From Terricaulis silvestris (GTDB lineage Bacteria; Pseudomonadota; Alphaproteobacteria; Caulobacterales; Aquidulcibacteraceae): a stretch of 64,000 nt of DNA. The first letter of the stretch is position 1, and each line of letters opens with the position of its first letter. Below, piece after piece: positions 37,159 through 49,520 of this stretch. Both the position numbers and the translations under genes were made by a program. The stretch is from the NCBI RefSeq assembly GCF_009792355.1, contig NZ_CP047045.1, forward strand, positions 3,002,501 to 3,066,500, given 5' to 3'. The notes under the pieces were generated by a model that made no database searches, was not told the origin of the DNA, and saw only the letters and a program-made list of their open reading frames with translations.

Positions 37159-38049
37159 ATGACCGCAGCCGCACTGAATCGAACGCACGAGCGCAAAGCC
37201 AACACCAACAATGGCGGCTTGATGCTACTCCTGAACTTCGTGGTTTTGGGAGCCGCGATTTGGGCGCTGACCCAGACCATAGCCTACGACGACGGCTCGT
37301 TCGCGCTGCTGATGGCCTTCCTGGTCGTGCTCTTTGTTTTCATCCTCGTCGGCTTCTATTCGCTGCAGCCCAACGAGGCCGCCGCGATCACGCTGTTCGG
37401 CAATTACAAAGGCACTGACCGCACACCCGGCCTCCGCTGGGTGCTGCCTTGGTACAAGCGCACCAAGATCAGCCTCCGCGTCCGCAACGTCACCGGCGAG
37501 AAGCTCAAGGTGAACGACAAGCGGGGCAACCCGATCGAGATCGCCGCTGTCGTAGTCTGGCGCGTCACCGACACCGCCCGCGCGCTGTTCGACGTCGATC
37601 ACTACCAAACCTTCGTCGACATCCAGATCGAAACCGCGGTCCGCGAGATCGCCTCGCACTTCGCCTACGACCACGCCGAGGAAGGTGAAGCCACGCTCCG
37701 AGGCGACGCCGATCAAGTCTCCGCCCTGTTGCGCGAAAAGCTGCAAGAGCGCACGTCGGTCGCTGGCGTCGTGGTCGATGAAACCAAGCTCAGCCACCTC
37801 GCCTACGCGCCGGAAATCGCCGGCGCCATGCTGCGCCGCCAGCAAGCCGAAGCCGTGCTCGCGGCGCGGCGCTTCATCGTGCAAGGCGCCGTCGAAATGG
37901 TGCAGCACGCGCTGGAGCAGCTCAGCGAGCGTGACATCGTCAAGCTCGACGACGAACGCCGCGCGGCGATGGTGTCGAACCTGCTGGTCGTGCTGTGCGG
38001 CGATCGCGACGCCCAGCCTGTCGTCAACACAGGAACGCTCTACCAGTAG
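37159..38049 (+). CDS. SPFH/Band-7 domain membrane protein (stomatin/prohibitin-like)
   Basis: 296 residues with two N-terminal transmembrane segments (about 21-42 and 50-70). The SPFH domain follows: [29 protein letters not shown], then [33 protein letters not shown] and a helical region [28 protein letters not shown]. These proteins oligomerise in the membrane and organise microdomains or guard proteases. The gene has GAGAGGG before the ATG and is followed after 6 bases by a small DNA-binding protein. Confidence 0.9.
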   Translation: MTAAALNRTHERKANTNNGGLMLLLNFVVLGAAIWALTQTIAYDDGSFALLMAFLVVLFVFILVGFYSLQPNEAAAITLFGNYKGTDRTPGLRWVLPWYKRTKISLRVRNVTGEKLKVNDKRGNPIEIAAVVVWRVTDTARALFDVDHYQTFVDIQIETAVREIASHFAYDHAEEGEATLRGDADQVSALLREKLQERTSVAGVVVDETKLSHLAYAPEIAGAMLRRQQAEAVLAARRFIVQGAVEMVQHALEQLSERDIVKLDDERRAAMVSNLLVVLCGDRDAQPVVNTGTLYQ

Positions 38050-38055
38050 GCGCCC

Positions 38056-38244
38056 ATGCCCGCCGATCGCAAAGCCTTCGCGCTACGCCTCGATCCCGCT
38101 CTCTACGAGTGCGTGGCGCGCTTGGCCGCGAACGATCTGCGCAGCGTGAATGCCGAGATCGAATGTTTGCTGCGCGAAGCGTTGAAAGCGCGGGGCATCA
38201 AGCTCGATGCGCCCGCGGCCGACGCCCCGGAGAACCCTGGCTAG
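38056..38244 (+). CDS. Arc-like ribbon-helix-helix DNA-binding protein, 62 aa
   Basis: 62 residues; DRKAFALRLDPALYECVARLAANDLRSVNAEIECLLREALKARG fits the strand-helix-helix of Arc/MetJ proteins (F.LRLDPALYE on the strand and SVNAEIECLLREAL as helix B). It lies 6 bases after the SPFH gene. It is not paired with an obvious toxin, so an autoregulator of the SPFH operon is more likely than an antitoxin. Pairing of these two genes also occurs in related genomes, as far as I know. Confidence 0.83.
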   Translation: MPADRKAFALRLDPALYECVARLAANDLRSVNAEIECLLREALKARGIKLDAPAADAPENPG

Positions 38245-38287
38245 GCCGGATCGGTCCCGCGACGATCTGGCTTGGGCAGGGCGGCCC

Positions 38288-38316
38288 TTGCACCACCGTC
38301 CCCCGGCTTATATGCA
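38288..38316 (+). promoter_or_regulatory. Candidate carB promoter
   Basis: TTGCAC (38288-38293), 17 bases, TATGCA (38311-38316). Predicted start near 38323, giving a leader of about 48 bases before the carB ATG at 38371. Moderate match only. Confidence 0.4.
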
Positions 38317-38370
38317 GGCGCGATCCGCTGAATGGATCGATTCTAGCCGCATGAACGCGGGCGGAGACGC

Positions 38371-41664
<3,294 letters not shown>

Positions 41665-41870
41665 AATCGTCCACGGATAGGGACGAGGTCTTCCGAGGCT
41701 CCTGGCCAGACCGCCCAGTGCGGATTCCGGTCGCCAGCCGGCGGCGGTCGCCTGGGCGCGGCTGAAAATCGCGGCCCCCTAGGAAAAACCGCCTTTTCGG
41801 CCTATCCTTGACGACTGGCCGGACCGGGTACATTTTTACCTCTCCTAGACGGACTAAATTACACACCCCC

Positions 41871-42344
41871 ATGGAAAAAATACCAATGACCGCCGAGGGT
41901 TATGCAGCCCTCGACGTAGAAATGAAGCGTCTTAAGACGGTGGAGCGCCCGGCGGTAATCCAGGCGATCTCGGAAGCGCGCGCCCACGGCGACCTCTCCG
42001 AAAACGCCGAATATCACGCCGCCAAGGATCGCCAGTCCTTCATCGAGGGCCGCTTGGCCGAGCTCGAGGACAAGATCGCGCGCGCCCAGATCATCGACGT
42101 CTCGAAGCTCTCGGGCAAACAGATCAAGTTCGGCGCAACCGTGAACCTCCTCGACGAAGATTCCGGTGAGAAATCAAAGTACAAAATCGTCGGCGAAGAC
42201 GAGTCCGACGTGAAGGGCGGCAAGATCTCCGTCACCTCCCCGATCGCGCGCGCGCTTATCGGCAAGGAAGAGGGCGACGTCGTCGAGGTCATGGCTCCGG
42301 GCGGCGCCAAGTCGTACGAAATCGTCAAGGTGAAGTACCTCTGA
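41871..42344 (+). CDS. greA: Transcription elongation factor GreA
   Basis: 157 residues from the ATG at 41871, the normal GreA length. The N-terminal coiled coil ([43 protein letters not shown]) carries the acidic tip DLSENAEY that stimulates RNA cleavage in the RNA polymerase secondary channel. The C-terminal FKBP-like domain contains [25 protein letters not shown] (41808-41813) with CATTTT 17 bases later is a possible promoter. There is no Shine-Dalgarno in the C-rich leader. Confidence 0.96.
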   Translation: MEKIPMTAEGYAALDVEMKRLKTVERPAVIQAISEARAHGDLSENAEYHAAKDRQSFIEGRLAELEDKIARAQIIDVSKLSGKQIKFGATVNLLDEDSGEKSKYKIVGEDESDVKGGKISVTSPIARALIGKEEGDVVEVMAPGGAKSYEIVKVKYL

Positions 42345-42366
42345 CGCCTCACGCGGAGCTGGTCTG

Positions 42367-43371
42367 ATGCGCAGCGTCGGCTACCAGCCCGCGGAAGCCC
42401 TCACCGTCTGGGCCGTCAGCGACGGCCGCGCCGGCATCGAGAACCAAGCTCTGGGGCTGGCTGAAGCGCTGGGCCGCCGGACGCCGATTAAGCTGATCAC
42501 CAAGCGCGTCAATCTCCGCACGCCGTGGAGCTGGATGCCGCCCGGGTTCGTCCCGGCGCCGCGCAATGCGCTGACCCTCGACTCTGACGCCATCGAGCCG
42601 AGCTGGCCGGATATCTTCGTCGGCTGCGGTCGCGCCTCGATCCCGTTCGCGCTTGGCATCCGCGAGTGGTCGCGCGGCAAGACCTTCGTGGTGCAACTGC
42701 AAGACCCGCGCGTGAATCCGCGCGAGTTCGACGTGGTGATTCCACCGATCCATGACGGTCTCGAAGGCCAGAACGTGCTGCCGATCGTCGGCGCCTGCCA
42801 CCGCGTTACGCCGGAGAAGGTCGACGAAGCCGTGCTCTCCTATCCGGCAGCGCTCGAAGACATGGCCTCGCCGCGCTTTGCCGTGCTGGTCGGCGGGAAG
42901 TCGAAGCGCCAGGACATTTCCGCAAAACGCGCCCGCGCCATTGCGGATTCGTTGGTGACGCTGCAACGCGAAACCGGCGGCACGCTGCTGGTCACGCTCT
43001 CACGCCGCACCGGCGACGCCGCGCGCATGATCTTCCGCACTTGGCTCGCGCCGCATTGCGCGATCTTCTACGAGGGCGAGGGCGTCAATCCCTACTTCGC
43101 CCTGCTCGGCGCAGCCGACCACATCTTCGTCACCGCAGACAGCGTGAACATGGCGACAGAAGCCGCCGCCACGGCGAAGCCAATCCACATCCTCGCTGTC
43201 GATGGCCAAGCTGGAAAACTCGCGCGCTTTCACCAGAGCTTGGCGCGACGGGGTTGCGCGCGGCCCTTCATTGGCAGGCTCGAAACCTGGTCATACCCGC
43301 CACTTCTGGAAACAGATCGCGCCGCGGCCGCTGTGCTCACCGCCTGGACCGCGCGCGCCAAGGCGCGCTAG
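42367..43371 (+). CDS. ELM1/GtrOC1 family protein (mitochondrial fission ELM1-like)
   Basis: 334 residues. The N-terminus VWAVSDGRAGIENQALGLAEALG and the later VLVGGKSKRQDIS, TLLVTLSRRTGD and TADSVNMATEAAATAKPIHIL segments are the ELM1 family pattern, a glycosyltransferase-like fold found in many alphaproteobacteria and related to plant ELM1. The role in bacteria is not established; envelope polysaccharide work is a guess. It starts 22 bases after greA and shares a CTAG stop with the response regulator. Confidence 0.86.
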   Translation: MRSVGYQPAEALTVWAVSDGRAGIENQALGLAEALGRRTPIKLITKRVNLRTPWSWMPPGFVPAPRNALTLDSDAIEPSWPDIFVGCGRASIPFALGIREWSRGKTFVVQLQDPRVNPREFDVVIPPIHDGLEGQNVLPIVGACHRVTPEKVDEAVLSYPAALEDMASPRFAVLVGGKSKRQDISAKRARAIADSLVTLQRETGGTLLVTLSRRTGDAARMIFRTWLAPHCAIFYEGEGVNPYFALLGAADHIFVTADSVNMATEAAATAKPIHILAVDGQAGKLARFHQSLARRGCARPFIGRLETWSYPPLLETDRAAAAVLTAWTARAKAR

Positions 43372-43727
43372 CCGCCGAAGAGCTTTTTTACGCCAGCGAC
43401 TAAGTCGGCTTCACTAATCGGCTTGGTCAGGATCGGTGTGTTGGCCAATTCCGGCGGCGCGTCTTTGATCTGGTCGTAGCCTGTGCAAAACGCGAGCGGC
43501 ACGCCCATACCGGCAAGCTTCACACCGATCGGCACGCTGGAGACGCCGGCCAGATTGGCGTCCAGCAGGGCGGCGTCCGGACGCGTTTCAGCGATGACAC
43601 GCTCGGCGTCCTCCACGGTCGCGACCGGCCCCAGGACCTCGTAGCCGAGCTCCTGCAGGCGCTCCTCAAGCTCCATCGCAATAAGTGCGTCGTCCTCGAC
43701 AACGAGGATTTTCAATCGCCCCGACAT
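43368..43727 (-). CDS. Single-domain response regulator
   Basis: 119 residues from the ATG at 43727 (a TTG at 43742 is in frame). A CheY-like receiver: acidic pair in LVVEDDALIAMEL, phospho-acceptor Asp in DAALLDANLAG, Thr in AFCTGY and Lys in LTKPIS. No output domain, so it acts by protein contact. No sensor kinase gene is adjacent. It resembles the many stand-alone receivers of Caulobacterales. Confidence 0.92.
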   Translation of the reverse strand: MSGRLKILVVEDDALIAMELEERLQELGYEVLGPVATVEDAERVIAETRPDAALLDANLAGVSSVPIGVKLAGMGVPLAFCTGYDQIKDAPPELANTPILTKPISEADLVAGVKKLFGG

Positions 43728-43883
43728 TGTCCGCCCAATCAAGTCCCCGGCGGGACCATAACCGCCTAGGATTTAAGCGCAATTCCAGCCAACACCAGCA
43801 TGGCAGCACCCCGCCAGCGCGCCTTTCGAACCAGCGGCAGCGCCGCCATATTGGGCAAACGCGAATCCCTGCAAGGCCAGTCC

Positions 43884-44870
43884 ATGACCGAACCCGTCGC
43901 CCGCCACGCGCCCATTATCATCATCGGCTCCGGCCCGGCCGGCTACACCGCCGCCATCTACGCCGCGCGAGCGATGCGCAAGCCGATGCTGATCGCGGGC
44001 CTCCAGCCCGGCGGCCAGCTCACCATCACCACCGACGTCGAGAACTATCCGGGTTTCGCCGACGTGATCCAAGGCCCGTGGCTGATGGAGCAGATGCGCG
44101 CGCAAGCGAAGCACGTCGGCACCGAACTGGTCGACGACATCATTGTCAAAGCCGAACTTGGCCAGCGTCCGTTCAAGCTCACGGGCGACAGCGGCCAAGT
44201 CTATCTCGCTGACTCGGTTATCATCGCCACCGGGGCGCAAGCGAAATGGCTGGGCTTGCCCAAGGAGCAGCATTTCGGCGGACATGGTGTTAGCGCCTGT
44301 GCGACGTGCGACGGCTTTTTCTATCGCGGTAAGGACGTCGCTGTAATCGGCGGCGGCAACAGCGCCGTCGAAGAAGCGCTTTACCTCGCTCACCTCGCGC
44401 GCAAGGTCACGGTGATCCACCGCCGCGACAGCTTCAAAGCAGAAAAGATCCTCCAGGAGCGGCTCTTCAATCACCCATCGATCGAAGTGATTTGGGACAA
44501 TGTGCTCGAAGACATCGAAGGCACGGAAGACCCAAAGAGCGTTACCGGCATCGTCATCCGCAACGTGAAAACCGGCCAGCGCGAAGAGCGCAAGCTCGAT
44601 GGCGTGTTCATCGCCATCGGCCATTCGCCGGCGACGGAGATTTTCAAAGGCCAAGTCGAAATGCGCGACAACGGCTACATCAACGTCAAACCCGGCACGA
44701 CCGAAACCAACATCCCCGGCGTCTACGCCGCCGGTGACGTCGCCGACGACACCTACCGCCAAGCTGTCACCGCCGCAGGCCTCGGCTGCATGGCCGCGCT
44801 GGAAGCCGAGAAATTCCTCGCCGTCCAAGAACTCGATCACGCCCGAACGAAAGCCGGCGCAGCGGCCTAA
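43884..44870 (+). CDS. trxB: Thioredoxin-disulfide reductase
   Basis: 328 residues from the ATG at 43884 (an upstream in-frame start would add an unlikely Arg-rich extension). FAD-binding GSGPAGYTAAIYAAR near the start, NADPH motif GGGNSAVEEALYLA in the middle, redox pair Cys139/Cys142 in ACATCDG and the C-terminal FAD motif GVYAAGDVADDTYRQA. It reduces thioredoxin using NADPH; thioredoxin in turn supports fRMsr encoded at 12.0 kb. It shares its CTAA with the MscS gene. Confidence 0.96.
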   Translation: MTEPVARHAPIIIIGSGPAGYTAAIYAARAMRKPMLIAGLQPGGQLTITTDVENYPGFADVIQGPWLMEQMRAQAKHVGTELVDDIIVKAELGQRPFKLTGDSGQVYLADSVIIATGAQAKWLGLPKEQHFGGHGVSACATCDGFFYRGKDVAVIGGGNSAVEEALYLAHLARKVTVIHRRDSFKAEKILQERLFNHPSIEVIWDNVLEDIEGTEDPKSVTGIVIRNVKTGQREERKLDGVFIAIGHSPATEIFKGQVEMRDNGYINVKPGTTETNIPGVYAAGDVADDTYRQAVTAAGLGCMAALEAEKFLAVQELDHARTKAGAAA

Positions 44871-45889
44871 CGTTCGGCGCGACGCGCTTCCACGTCATCG
44901 GCCTGTGTTTCTTCCGGCGCTTCCGGGCGCGACACTTCATCGGCCGCATCGTTGATCGTCGCGGGCGCGGGAATACTCGGCGCGTGTTGGACGCGTTCCA
45001 TATTGAGCGCCTGCAGCGCGTCCTCGCCTTCTTCGCCGAAGAAGGCCCGCAAGCGGATGTCGCGTTGCGGATACGGAATCTCGATGCCGGACTTGCACAG
45101 CGCGTCGTCGATCGCCCACGTGTAAGCGGCGTTCATCGCCTTTGGCCGCTTCACGGCTTCAAGCGTCGGCCACACGATGAGCTCGAAGTTAAGCGCGCTA
45201 TCGCCGTAGCCGACGAGCCAAACTTGCGTGCGATGCTGATCTGTATCGGGCAGCGTGAACGGCACGTCGCGCGCCGCTTCGATCACCGCCGCGCGCACCT
45301 TCTCTTTGTCCGTTCCAATAGCGACTTGGAATGGCACGTGGATACGCCGCGTCTCGCCCTTCAGCGTCCAGTTAATCACGGTGTTTTCGATCAGCTTCGA
45401 ATTCGGCACCAGCAGATAGACATTGTCGTTGTTGCGGATGCGTGTCGCGCGCGGGCCAATCTCCTGCACAATGCCGCGCGTGCCGTCCTGCATCTCGACG
45501 TAGTCGCCGATGTGAATGGCCCGGTCGAAGATCAGCACCAGGCCGGAGACGAATTCCTTCACCACGCCCTGCAGGCCGAGCCCCAAGCCGATGCCAAGGC
45601 CGCCGGCGAACACGGCGATCGAGGACAGGTTGAGCCCGAGCGTTGAGAGACCGGCGAAGATTCCGAACAGCACCAAGCCGTAGCTCAGCAGCTTCTCGAA
45701 CAGGTAGAGCGCGCCGGTGCCTTCGCGCAGCCGCATCCGCACGCGCTTCAGCGCGTTGCCGATTAGCCAGGCGCCGAGCATGAACAAAGTCGTCAGCGCG
45801 ATTGCCGCTCCGAGCCCGCCCACGGTCACGACCGAGTCCCCGATCGTGAGCAGCGGGATGTGGGCGATGTCCTGGAAGCCGTCGAACAT
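44867..45889 (-). CDS. Mechanosensitive ion channel, MscS family
   Basis: 340 residues from the ATG at 45889. Three transmembrane helices, with the pore-lining TM3 in SIAVFAGGLGIGLGLGLQGVVKEFVSG and the beta-domain GDYVEMQDGTRGIVQEIGPRATRIRNNDN, the MscS hallmark. A C-terminal acidic tail of about 50 residues follows. It releases osmolytes on sudden hypo-osmotic shock. It is divergent from the LysR gene. Confidence 0.93.
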   Translation of the reverse strand: MFDGFQDIAHIPLLTIGDSVVTVGGLGAAIALTTLFMLGAWLIGNALKRVRMRLREGTGALYLFEKLLSYGLVLFGIFAGLSTLGLNLSSIAVFAGGLGIGLGLGLQGVVKEFVSGLVLIFDRAIHIGDYVEMQDGTRGIVQEIGPRATRIRNNDNVYLLVPNSKLIENTVINWTLKGETRRIHVPFQVAIGTDKEKVRAAVIEAARDVPFTLPDTDQHRTQVWLVGYGDSALNFELIVWPTLEAVKRPKAMNAAYTWAIDDALCKSGIEIPYPQRDIRLRAFFGEEGEDALQALNMERVQHAPSIPAPATINDAADEVSRPEAPEETQADDVEARRAER

Positions 45890-45935
45890 GAGAATCCCTG
45901 GAAACGCTTCCTCTATCGACCCGCCCGCGGAGCTA

Positions 45936-45947
45936 TGCAATATTGCA
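45936..45947. promoter_or_regulatory. 12-bp palindrome TGCAATATTGCA between mscS and lysR (LysR-type box candidate)
   Basis: A perfect palindrome TGCAATATTGCA in the 101-base intergenic region, 43 bases before the lysR ATG. A-T-rich dyads with T...A ends are typical LysR binding sites, so autoregulation and control of the divergent mscS gene are plausible. Confidence 0.5.
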
Positions 45948-45990
45948 ACGCGCGAGGACGCCAAATGGGCGCCTGCGGGGCGTCGTGGTG

Positions 45991-46881
45991 ATGGACTGGG
46001 ACAAACTCAAAACTTTTCACTTCGCCGCCGAGACCGGCAGCCTGACGGCGGCGGCGGAGAAACTTGGCGTCAGCCAGTCCTCAGTGAGCCGCCAGATTGC
46101 TGCGCTGGAAAACGACATGGGCGTGCCGCTGTTCCAGCGTCACGCGCGCGGGCTGCTGCTGACCGGCCCCGGCATGGCGCTCCGGGAGTTCACGCGGGAA
46201 ATGGCCGGCGCCGCGATCATCGCCGAATCGACGTTGAAAGACGCACGCGAAAAGGTCATCGGCGACCTGACGGTGACGGCGCCCGTTGCATTTGGCTCGA
46301 CTTGGCTGGCGCCGCGCCTCGGCAACTTCGCCGACACCTATCCCGAGACGCGGCTCAAGATCATGCTCGACGACCGCGAGTACGATCTCTTGAAGCTTGA
46401 AGCCGAGTGCGCAATCCGCCTCTGGGCCGCGACGCACGCCGACCTGATCCAGCGCAAGCTCCTGGAAGTGCACGTCAGCCTCTACGCGTCGGCGAGCTAC
46501 CTGCAACGCCACGGCACGCCGAAGAAGGTCGAGGACCTCGATCATCACCGCATCATCGCCTACCAGGCCGGCGTGCCGACGCCGATGCGCGAACTGGATT
46601 GGGCGCAACGCGCCGGCCGCGAAGATGCCAAGCCGCGTACGCCGCTTCTGGAGATCAACAACGTTTACGGCATGCTGCGCGCGGTGGAGTCCGGCTTCGG
46701 CATCGCCAGCGTGCCCGACTACATGGCGCGCGAAAATCCGACGCTGGTGAAAGTGCTGCCCGACTTGCCGGGTCCGAGCTTCGAAGTCTATTTCATCTAC
46801 CCAAGCGACCTGAAGCGCTCCAAGCGCATCGCGGCTTTCCGGCAGTTCCTGATCGATCAGGCGGCGGGCTGGGAGGCGTGA
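45991..46881 (+). CDS. LysR-family transcriptional regulator
   Basis: 296 residues from the ATG at 45991. N-terminal winged HTH WDKLKTFHFAAETGSLTAAAEKLGVSQSSVSRQIAALE, then the periplasmic-binding-protein-like effector domain (LTVTAPVAFGSTWLAPRL; AECAIRLWAATHADL; VESGFGIASVPDYMA). The effector is unknown. Downstream, two bases after the stop, begins the first heptamer array. Confidence 0.92.
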   Translation: MDWDKLKTFHFAAETGSLTAAAEKLGVSQSSVSRQIAALENDMGVPLFQRHARGLLLTGPGMALREFTREMAGAAIIAESTLKDAREKVIGDLTVTAPVAFGSTWLAPRLGNFADTYPETRLKIMLDDREYDLLKLEAECAIRLWAATHADLIQRKLLEVHVSLYASASYLQRHGTPKKVEDLDHHRIIAYQAGVPTPMRELDWAQRAGREDAKPRTPLLEINNVYGMLRAVESGFGIASVPDYMARENPTLVKVLPDLPGPSFEVYFIYPSDLKRSKRIAAFRQFLIDQAAGWEA

Positions 46882-46882
46882 C

Positions 46883-47320
46883 AGGTGTCAGGTATCGGGT
46901 GTCAGGTATCACTTTAGCTTGGCAATGAGGCCGTTGAGCATCTTCGCTATCTCAACGTACTGCCCGCTGAGCTTCTGAAATTGATCCTCGGTGAGATATC
47001 CCAAATCCTTGGCGAATCTGCACCACAACGCGGATTCATCGGTGCTTCCGAGAGCGATCAACGCGAACCTTCTGAATTCAGCCGTTGAGCCCTGTTGTCT
47101 TGCTCGCCCTTCCGCCAAGTTGGCGCAAATGGACTTGCTCGAACGGCGGAGTTGGCTAGCCAACTCATACTGCTCGTGCTTCGGAAACGTTTGCGCAATT
47201 CGGTGGATTTCGAGCGCTGCGGCGTAGGCCTTCTGGAACACGATCATGTCCCAAACCGAAGTCGCTACGCCGACGCGCCCGTCAGCCATTCTGACACCTG
47301 ATACCCGGCACCTGACACCT
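46883..47320. mobile_element. Four-helix-bundle element 1 (inverted heptamer arrays around one gene)
   Basis: Four tandem 7-mers of form RGGTRTC stand at 46883-46910; four more in inverted orientation (RGGTRYC) stand at 47293-47320. The four-helix-bundle gene fills the space: its stop is in the left array and its ATG is 4 bases from the right array. The element is 438 bases long and lies between the convergent stops of lysR and the zinc peptidase gene. No transposase, recombinase or reverse transcriptase is present, so any movement would need help from elsewhere. Confidence 0.65.
46909..47289 (-). CDS. Four-helix-bundle protein (S23/IVS-encoded family), copy 1
   Basis: 126 residues: four amphipathic helices with the family signature. 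Helix 1 WDMIVFQKAYAAALEIHRIAQTFP; then YELASQLRRSSKSICANLAEGRAR; FRRFALIALGSTDESALWCRFAKDLGYL; ending QYVEIAKMLNGLIAKLK. Related proteins are encoded by intervening sequences in bacterial 23S rRNA genes and resemble the Avd accessory protein of diversity-generating retroelements. The stop codon lies inside the left heptamer array, so gene and repeats belong together. Confidence 0.86.
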   Translation of the reverse strand: MADGRVGVATSVWDMIVFQKAYAAALEIHRIAQTFPKHEQYELASQLRRSSKSICANLAEGRARQQGSTAEFRRFALIALGSTDESALWCRFAKDLGYLTEDQFQKLSGQYVEIAKMLNGLIAKLK

Positions 47321-47322
47321 AC

Positions 47323-48228
47323 TCAGAGCTGAGCTTGGCTCACCGCGAACGTATCGCACTGGCGCGCATCGCCGCTATCAAACCCGCGCCGGAACCAGCG
47401 CATGCGCTGCGCGCTCGTGCCGTGCGTGTACTGGCCAGCGTTGGCGCCCAGCGTATCGTCGCCGATCGCGTGCGCGGCGTTCAGTGCTTCACGCAGATCG
47501 GCTTCGTCGATCGCCAAAGATGCGCGCGCGGTATGGCCCCACACCCCGGCAAGGCAATCGGCCTGTAGTTCGACACGCACGGACGTCTGATTCTGGTTTT
47601 CACCGGAAACCGAGCGCTGCGTCGCGCCGATCAAATTCTGCACGTGGTGACCGACTTCGTGCGCGATCACGTAAGCCTGCGCGAAATCCCCCGGCGCGTT
47701 TAGCCGGCTCTGCATGACCTGATAGAAGCTCGGATCAATGTAGAGATTGGTGTCGGCCGGGCAGTAGAACGGTCCGACGTCCGCAGTCGCGTTGCCGCAA
47801 CCGGTGGCGACGCCGCCCGAGAACACTACGAGCGTCGGCGCGCGATAGCTGCCGGCCTGCACGCTATAGTTCGGCAGCCGGTTCTGGCTAAACTGCGCGC
47901 TCCACACATCTTCGGTTGAGCCCAGCACCGCGCGCGAGAAATCGCAGGCTTGCGCTTCAGCTTCGCACACGCTGCCTTCGCCGCTGGTGGACTGGCTTTG
48001 GCCCGGCACGCCGCCAAGCAGTGCGCCGAAGACCATTTCCTTGATGTTGGCGGGCGCGAAGAACCAAATGCCCGCGAGCACGAGGCCCACGATCAGGATG
48101 CCGCGCAGGCCGATCCGGCGCAGGATCGCGAACAACGCGCCCGCCGCCAGGCCGCCGCCGACTGCACCGCCACCGCCACGGCCGCGATCTTCGAAATTGT
48201 CGGAACGGCGCTGGTTGTCTGTGCGCAT
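47323..48228 (-). CDS. Neutral zinc metallopeptidase (YpfJ family)
   Basis: 301 residues: polar Gly-rich N-terminus, one transmembrane helix (about 43-58, GILIVGLVLAGIWFFAPA), then the peptidase domain with HEVGHHVQNL (HExxH-type zinc site near residue 190), FYCPADTNLYIDPSFY and LQADCLAGVWGHTA. The family is membrane-anchored with the catalytic part probably periplasmic. The stop lies 3 bases past the right heptamer array of element 1. Confidence 0.92.
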   Translation of the reverse strand: MRTDNQRRSDNFEDRGRGGGGAVGGGLAAGALFAILRRIGLRGILIVGLVLAGIWFFAPANIKEMVFGALLGGVPGQSQSTSGEGSVCEAEAQACDFSRAVLGSTEDVWSAQFSQNRLPNYSVQAGSYRAPTLVVFSGGVATGCGNATADVGPFYCPADTNLYIDPSFYQVMQSRLNAPGDFAQAYVIAHEVGHHVQNLIGATQRSVSGENQNQTSVRVELQADCLAGVWGHTARASLAIDEADLREALNAAHAIGDDTLGANAGQYTHGTSAQRMRWFRRGFDSGDARQCDTFAVSQAQL

Positions 48229-48257
48229 CTGGCGTCTCCCTGGGGTCGGAGGCGACC

Positions 48258-49508
48258 TTAGCTCGCCCCGCCTGCCTCGGGCAACGCGGAAGCGGGCTGA
48301 CGGGCGCCAACGCGAAGAAAGATGATCAGCGACAGGATGGCCAATCCACCGGAAAGCAGGAACACCGCGCCTGGAAAGTAGATTTGCGCGTCGGCGCGCG
48401 AGAAATGGCCGAGCGTTTGCGTCAGCAGCAACGGCCCGATGATGGTCGTGAGGCTCATCATGCTGGCGACGCCGCCCTGTAGCTCACCCTGTTGATCCGG
48501 CGGCGCCTGCTTCGACATTATCGCGTTCATCGCGGGATAGGCGAGCCCCTGCACCGCACCCGCAGCCAGAGCGATGTAAACCCACGACGTCGTCGTCGCG
48601 AACGCCAGCATCAGCATGCTCGCCGTGCCAGACATGACGCCGATGATCGCCGCGCGATATTCGCCGATCTTCGGCACCACGCGGCCAACCAAATAGCCCT
48701 GCGTGAAAATCATGCACACGCCGACGAACCCGAGCGACAACCCGATCTCGAACTCCGACCAGTTGAGATTGATCTTGGCAAAGAACGACCACGTGCTCGG
48801 GTAAACCTGGTGCGCCAGCTGCCATAGGAACACCGCGCCCGCGATGGCGAGGATCGCCGGGAATTTGCTAAATGCTGTGAACGTGCCGATCACATTGGCG
48901 CGCTTCCAATCAAAGGCGCGCCGCCGCTCCTTCGGCAAACTCTCCGGCAGCACAAACAGGCCGTATAAGAAGTTGAGCGCGCCCAGCGCCGCCGCCGCGA
49001 AGAATGGAGCACGTGGGCCAAGCTCGCCCAGGAAGCCGCCAATGGTCGGGCCGACGATGAAACCGATCCCAAACGCCGCGCCGATCAAGCCGAAGCTCTG
49101 CGCACGCTTCTCCGGCGGCGTGACGTCGGCGATGTAGGCCATCGACGGCGAGTACACGGCGCCCGCAATGCCCGCGATGGCGCGCCCGATGAACAGCAAC
49201 GCCACCGTCGGCGCGAAACCCATCAGCATGTAATCGAGCGCGAACGCGGCCAGCGAAAACAGCAATACCGGCCTGCGTCCGAACCGATCGCTGAGATTGC
49301 CCAGGATCGGACCGCACACGAATTGCAGCACCGCGTATGTCGTTAAGAGGAAGCCGGCGAGGATCGTCACATCCGAAAGCGACTGCCCGGTGATCTCCAC
49401 CAACAGCTGCGGCATCACCGGCATGACGATGCCGAACCCGATCGTGTCGATCAGGATGGTGAGAAAGATAAACGCTAAGGCGTGCTTGCTTGGTCCGCGC
49501 GACATCAT
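48258..49508 (-). CDS. Major facilitator superfamily transporter, tetracycline-efflux-like (TCR/TetA family)
   Basis: 416 residues from the ATG at 49508 (49505 is a second ATG); GGAG lies 5-8 bases upstream. Twelve TM segments. Motif A GNLSDRFGRRPVLLFS in the TM2-TM3 loop and GIAGAVYSPSMAYIADVTPPEKRAQSFGL match the TetA/TCR proton-drug antiporters. The exported compound is unknown. Element 2 inserts 12 bases upstream of the start, so its promoter lies inside the element or upstream. Confidence 0.9.
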   Translation of the reverse strand: MMSRGPSKHALAFIFLTILIDTIGFGIVMPVMPQLLVEITGQSLSDVTILAGFLLTTYAVLQFVCGPILGNLSDRFGRRPVLLFSLAAFALDYMLMGFAPTVALLFIGRAIAGIAGAVYSPSMAYIADVTPPEKRAQSFGLIGAAFGIGFIVGPTIGGFLGELGPRAPFFAAAALGALNFLYGLFVLPESLPKERRRAFDWKRANVIGTFTAFSKFPAILAIAGAVFLWQLAHQVYPSTWSFFAKINLNWSEFEIGLSLGFVGVCMIFTQGYLVGRVVPKIGEYRAAIIGVMSGTASMLMLAFATTTSWVYIALAAGAVQGLAYPAMNAIMSKQAPPDQQGELQGGVASMMSLTTIIGPLLLTQTLGHFSRADAQIYFPGAVFLLSGGLAILSLIIFLRVGARQPASALPEAGGAS

Positions 49509-49520
49509 TCGGCTCCGCCC

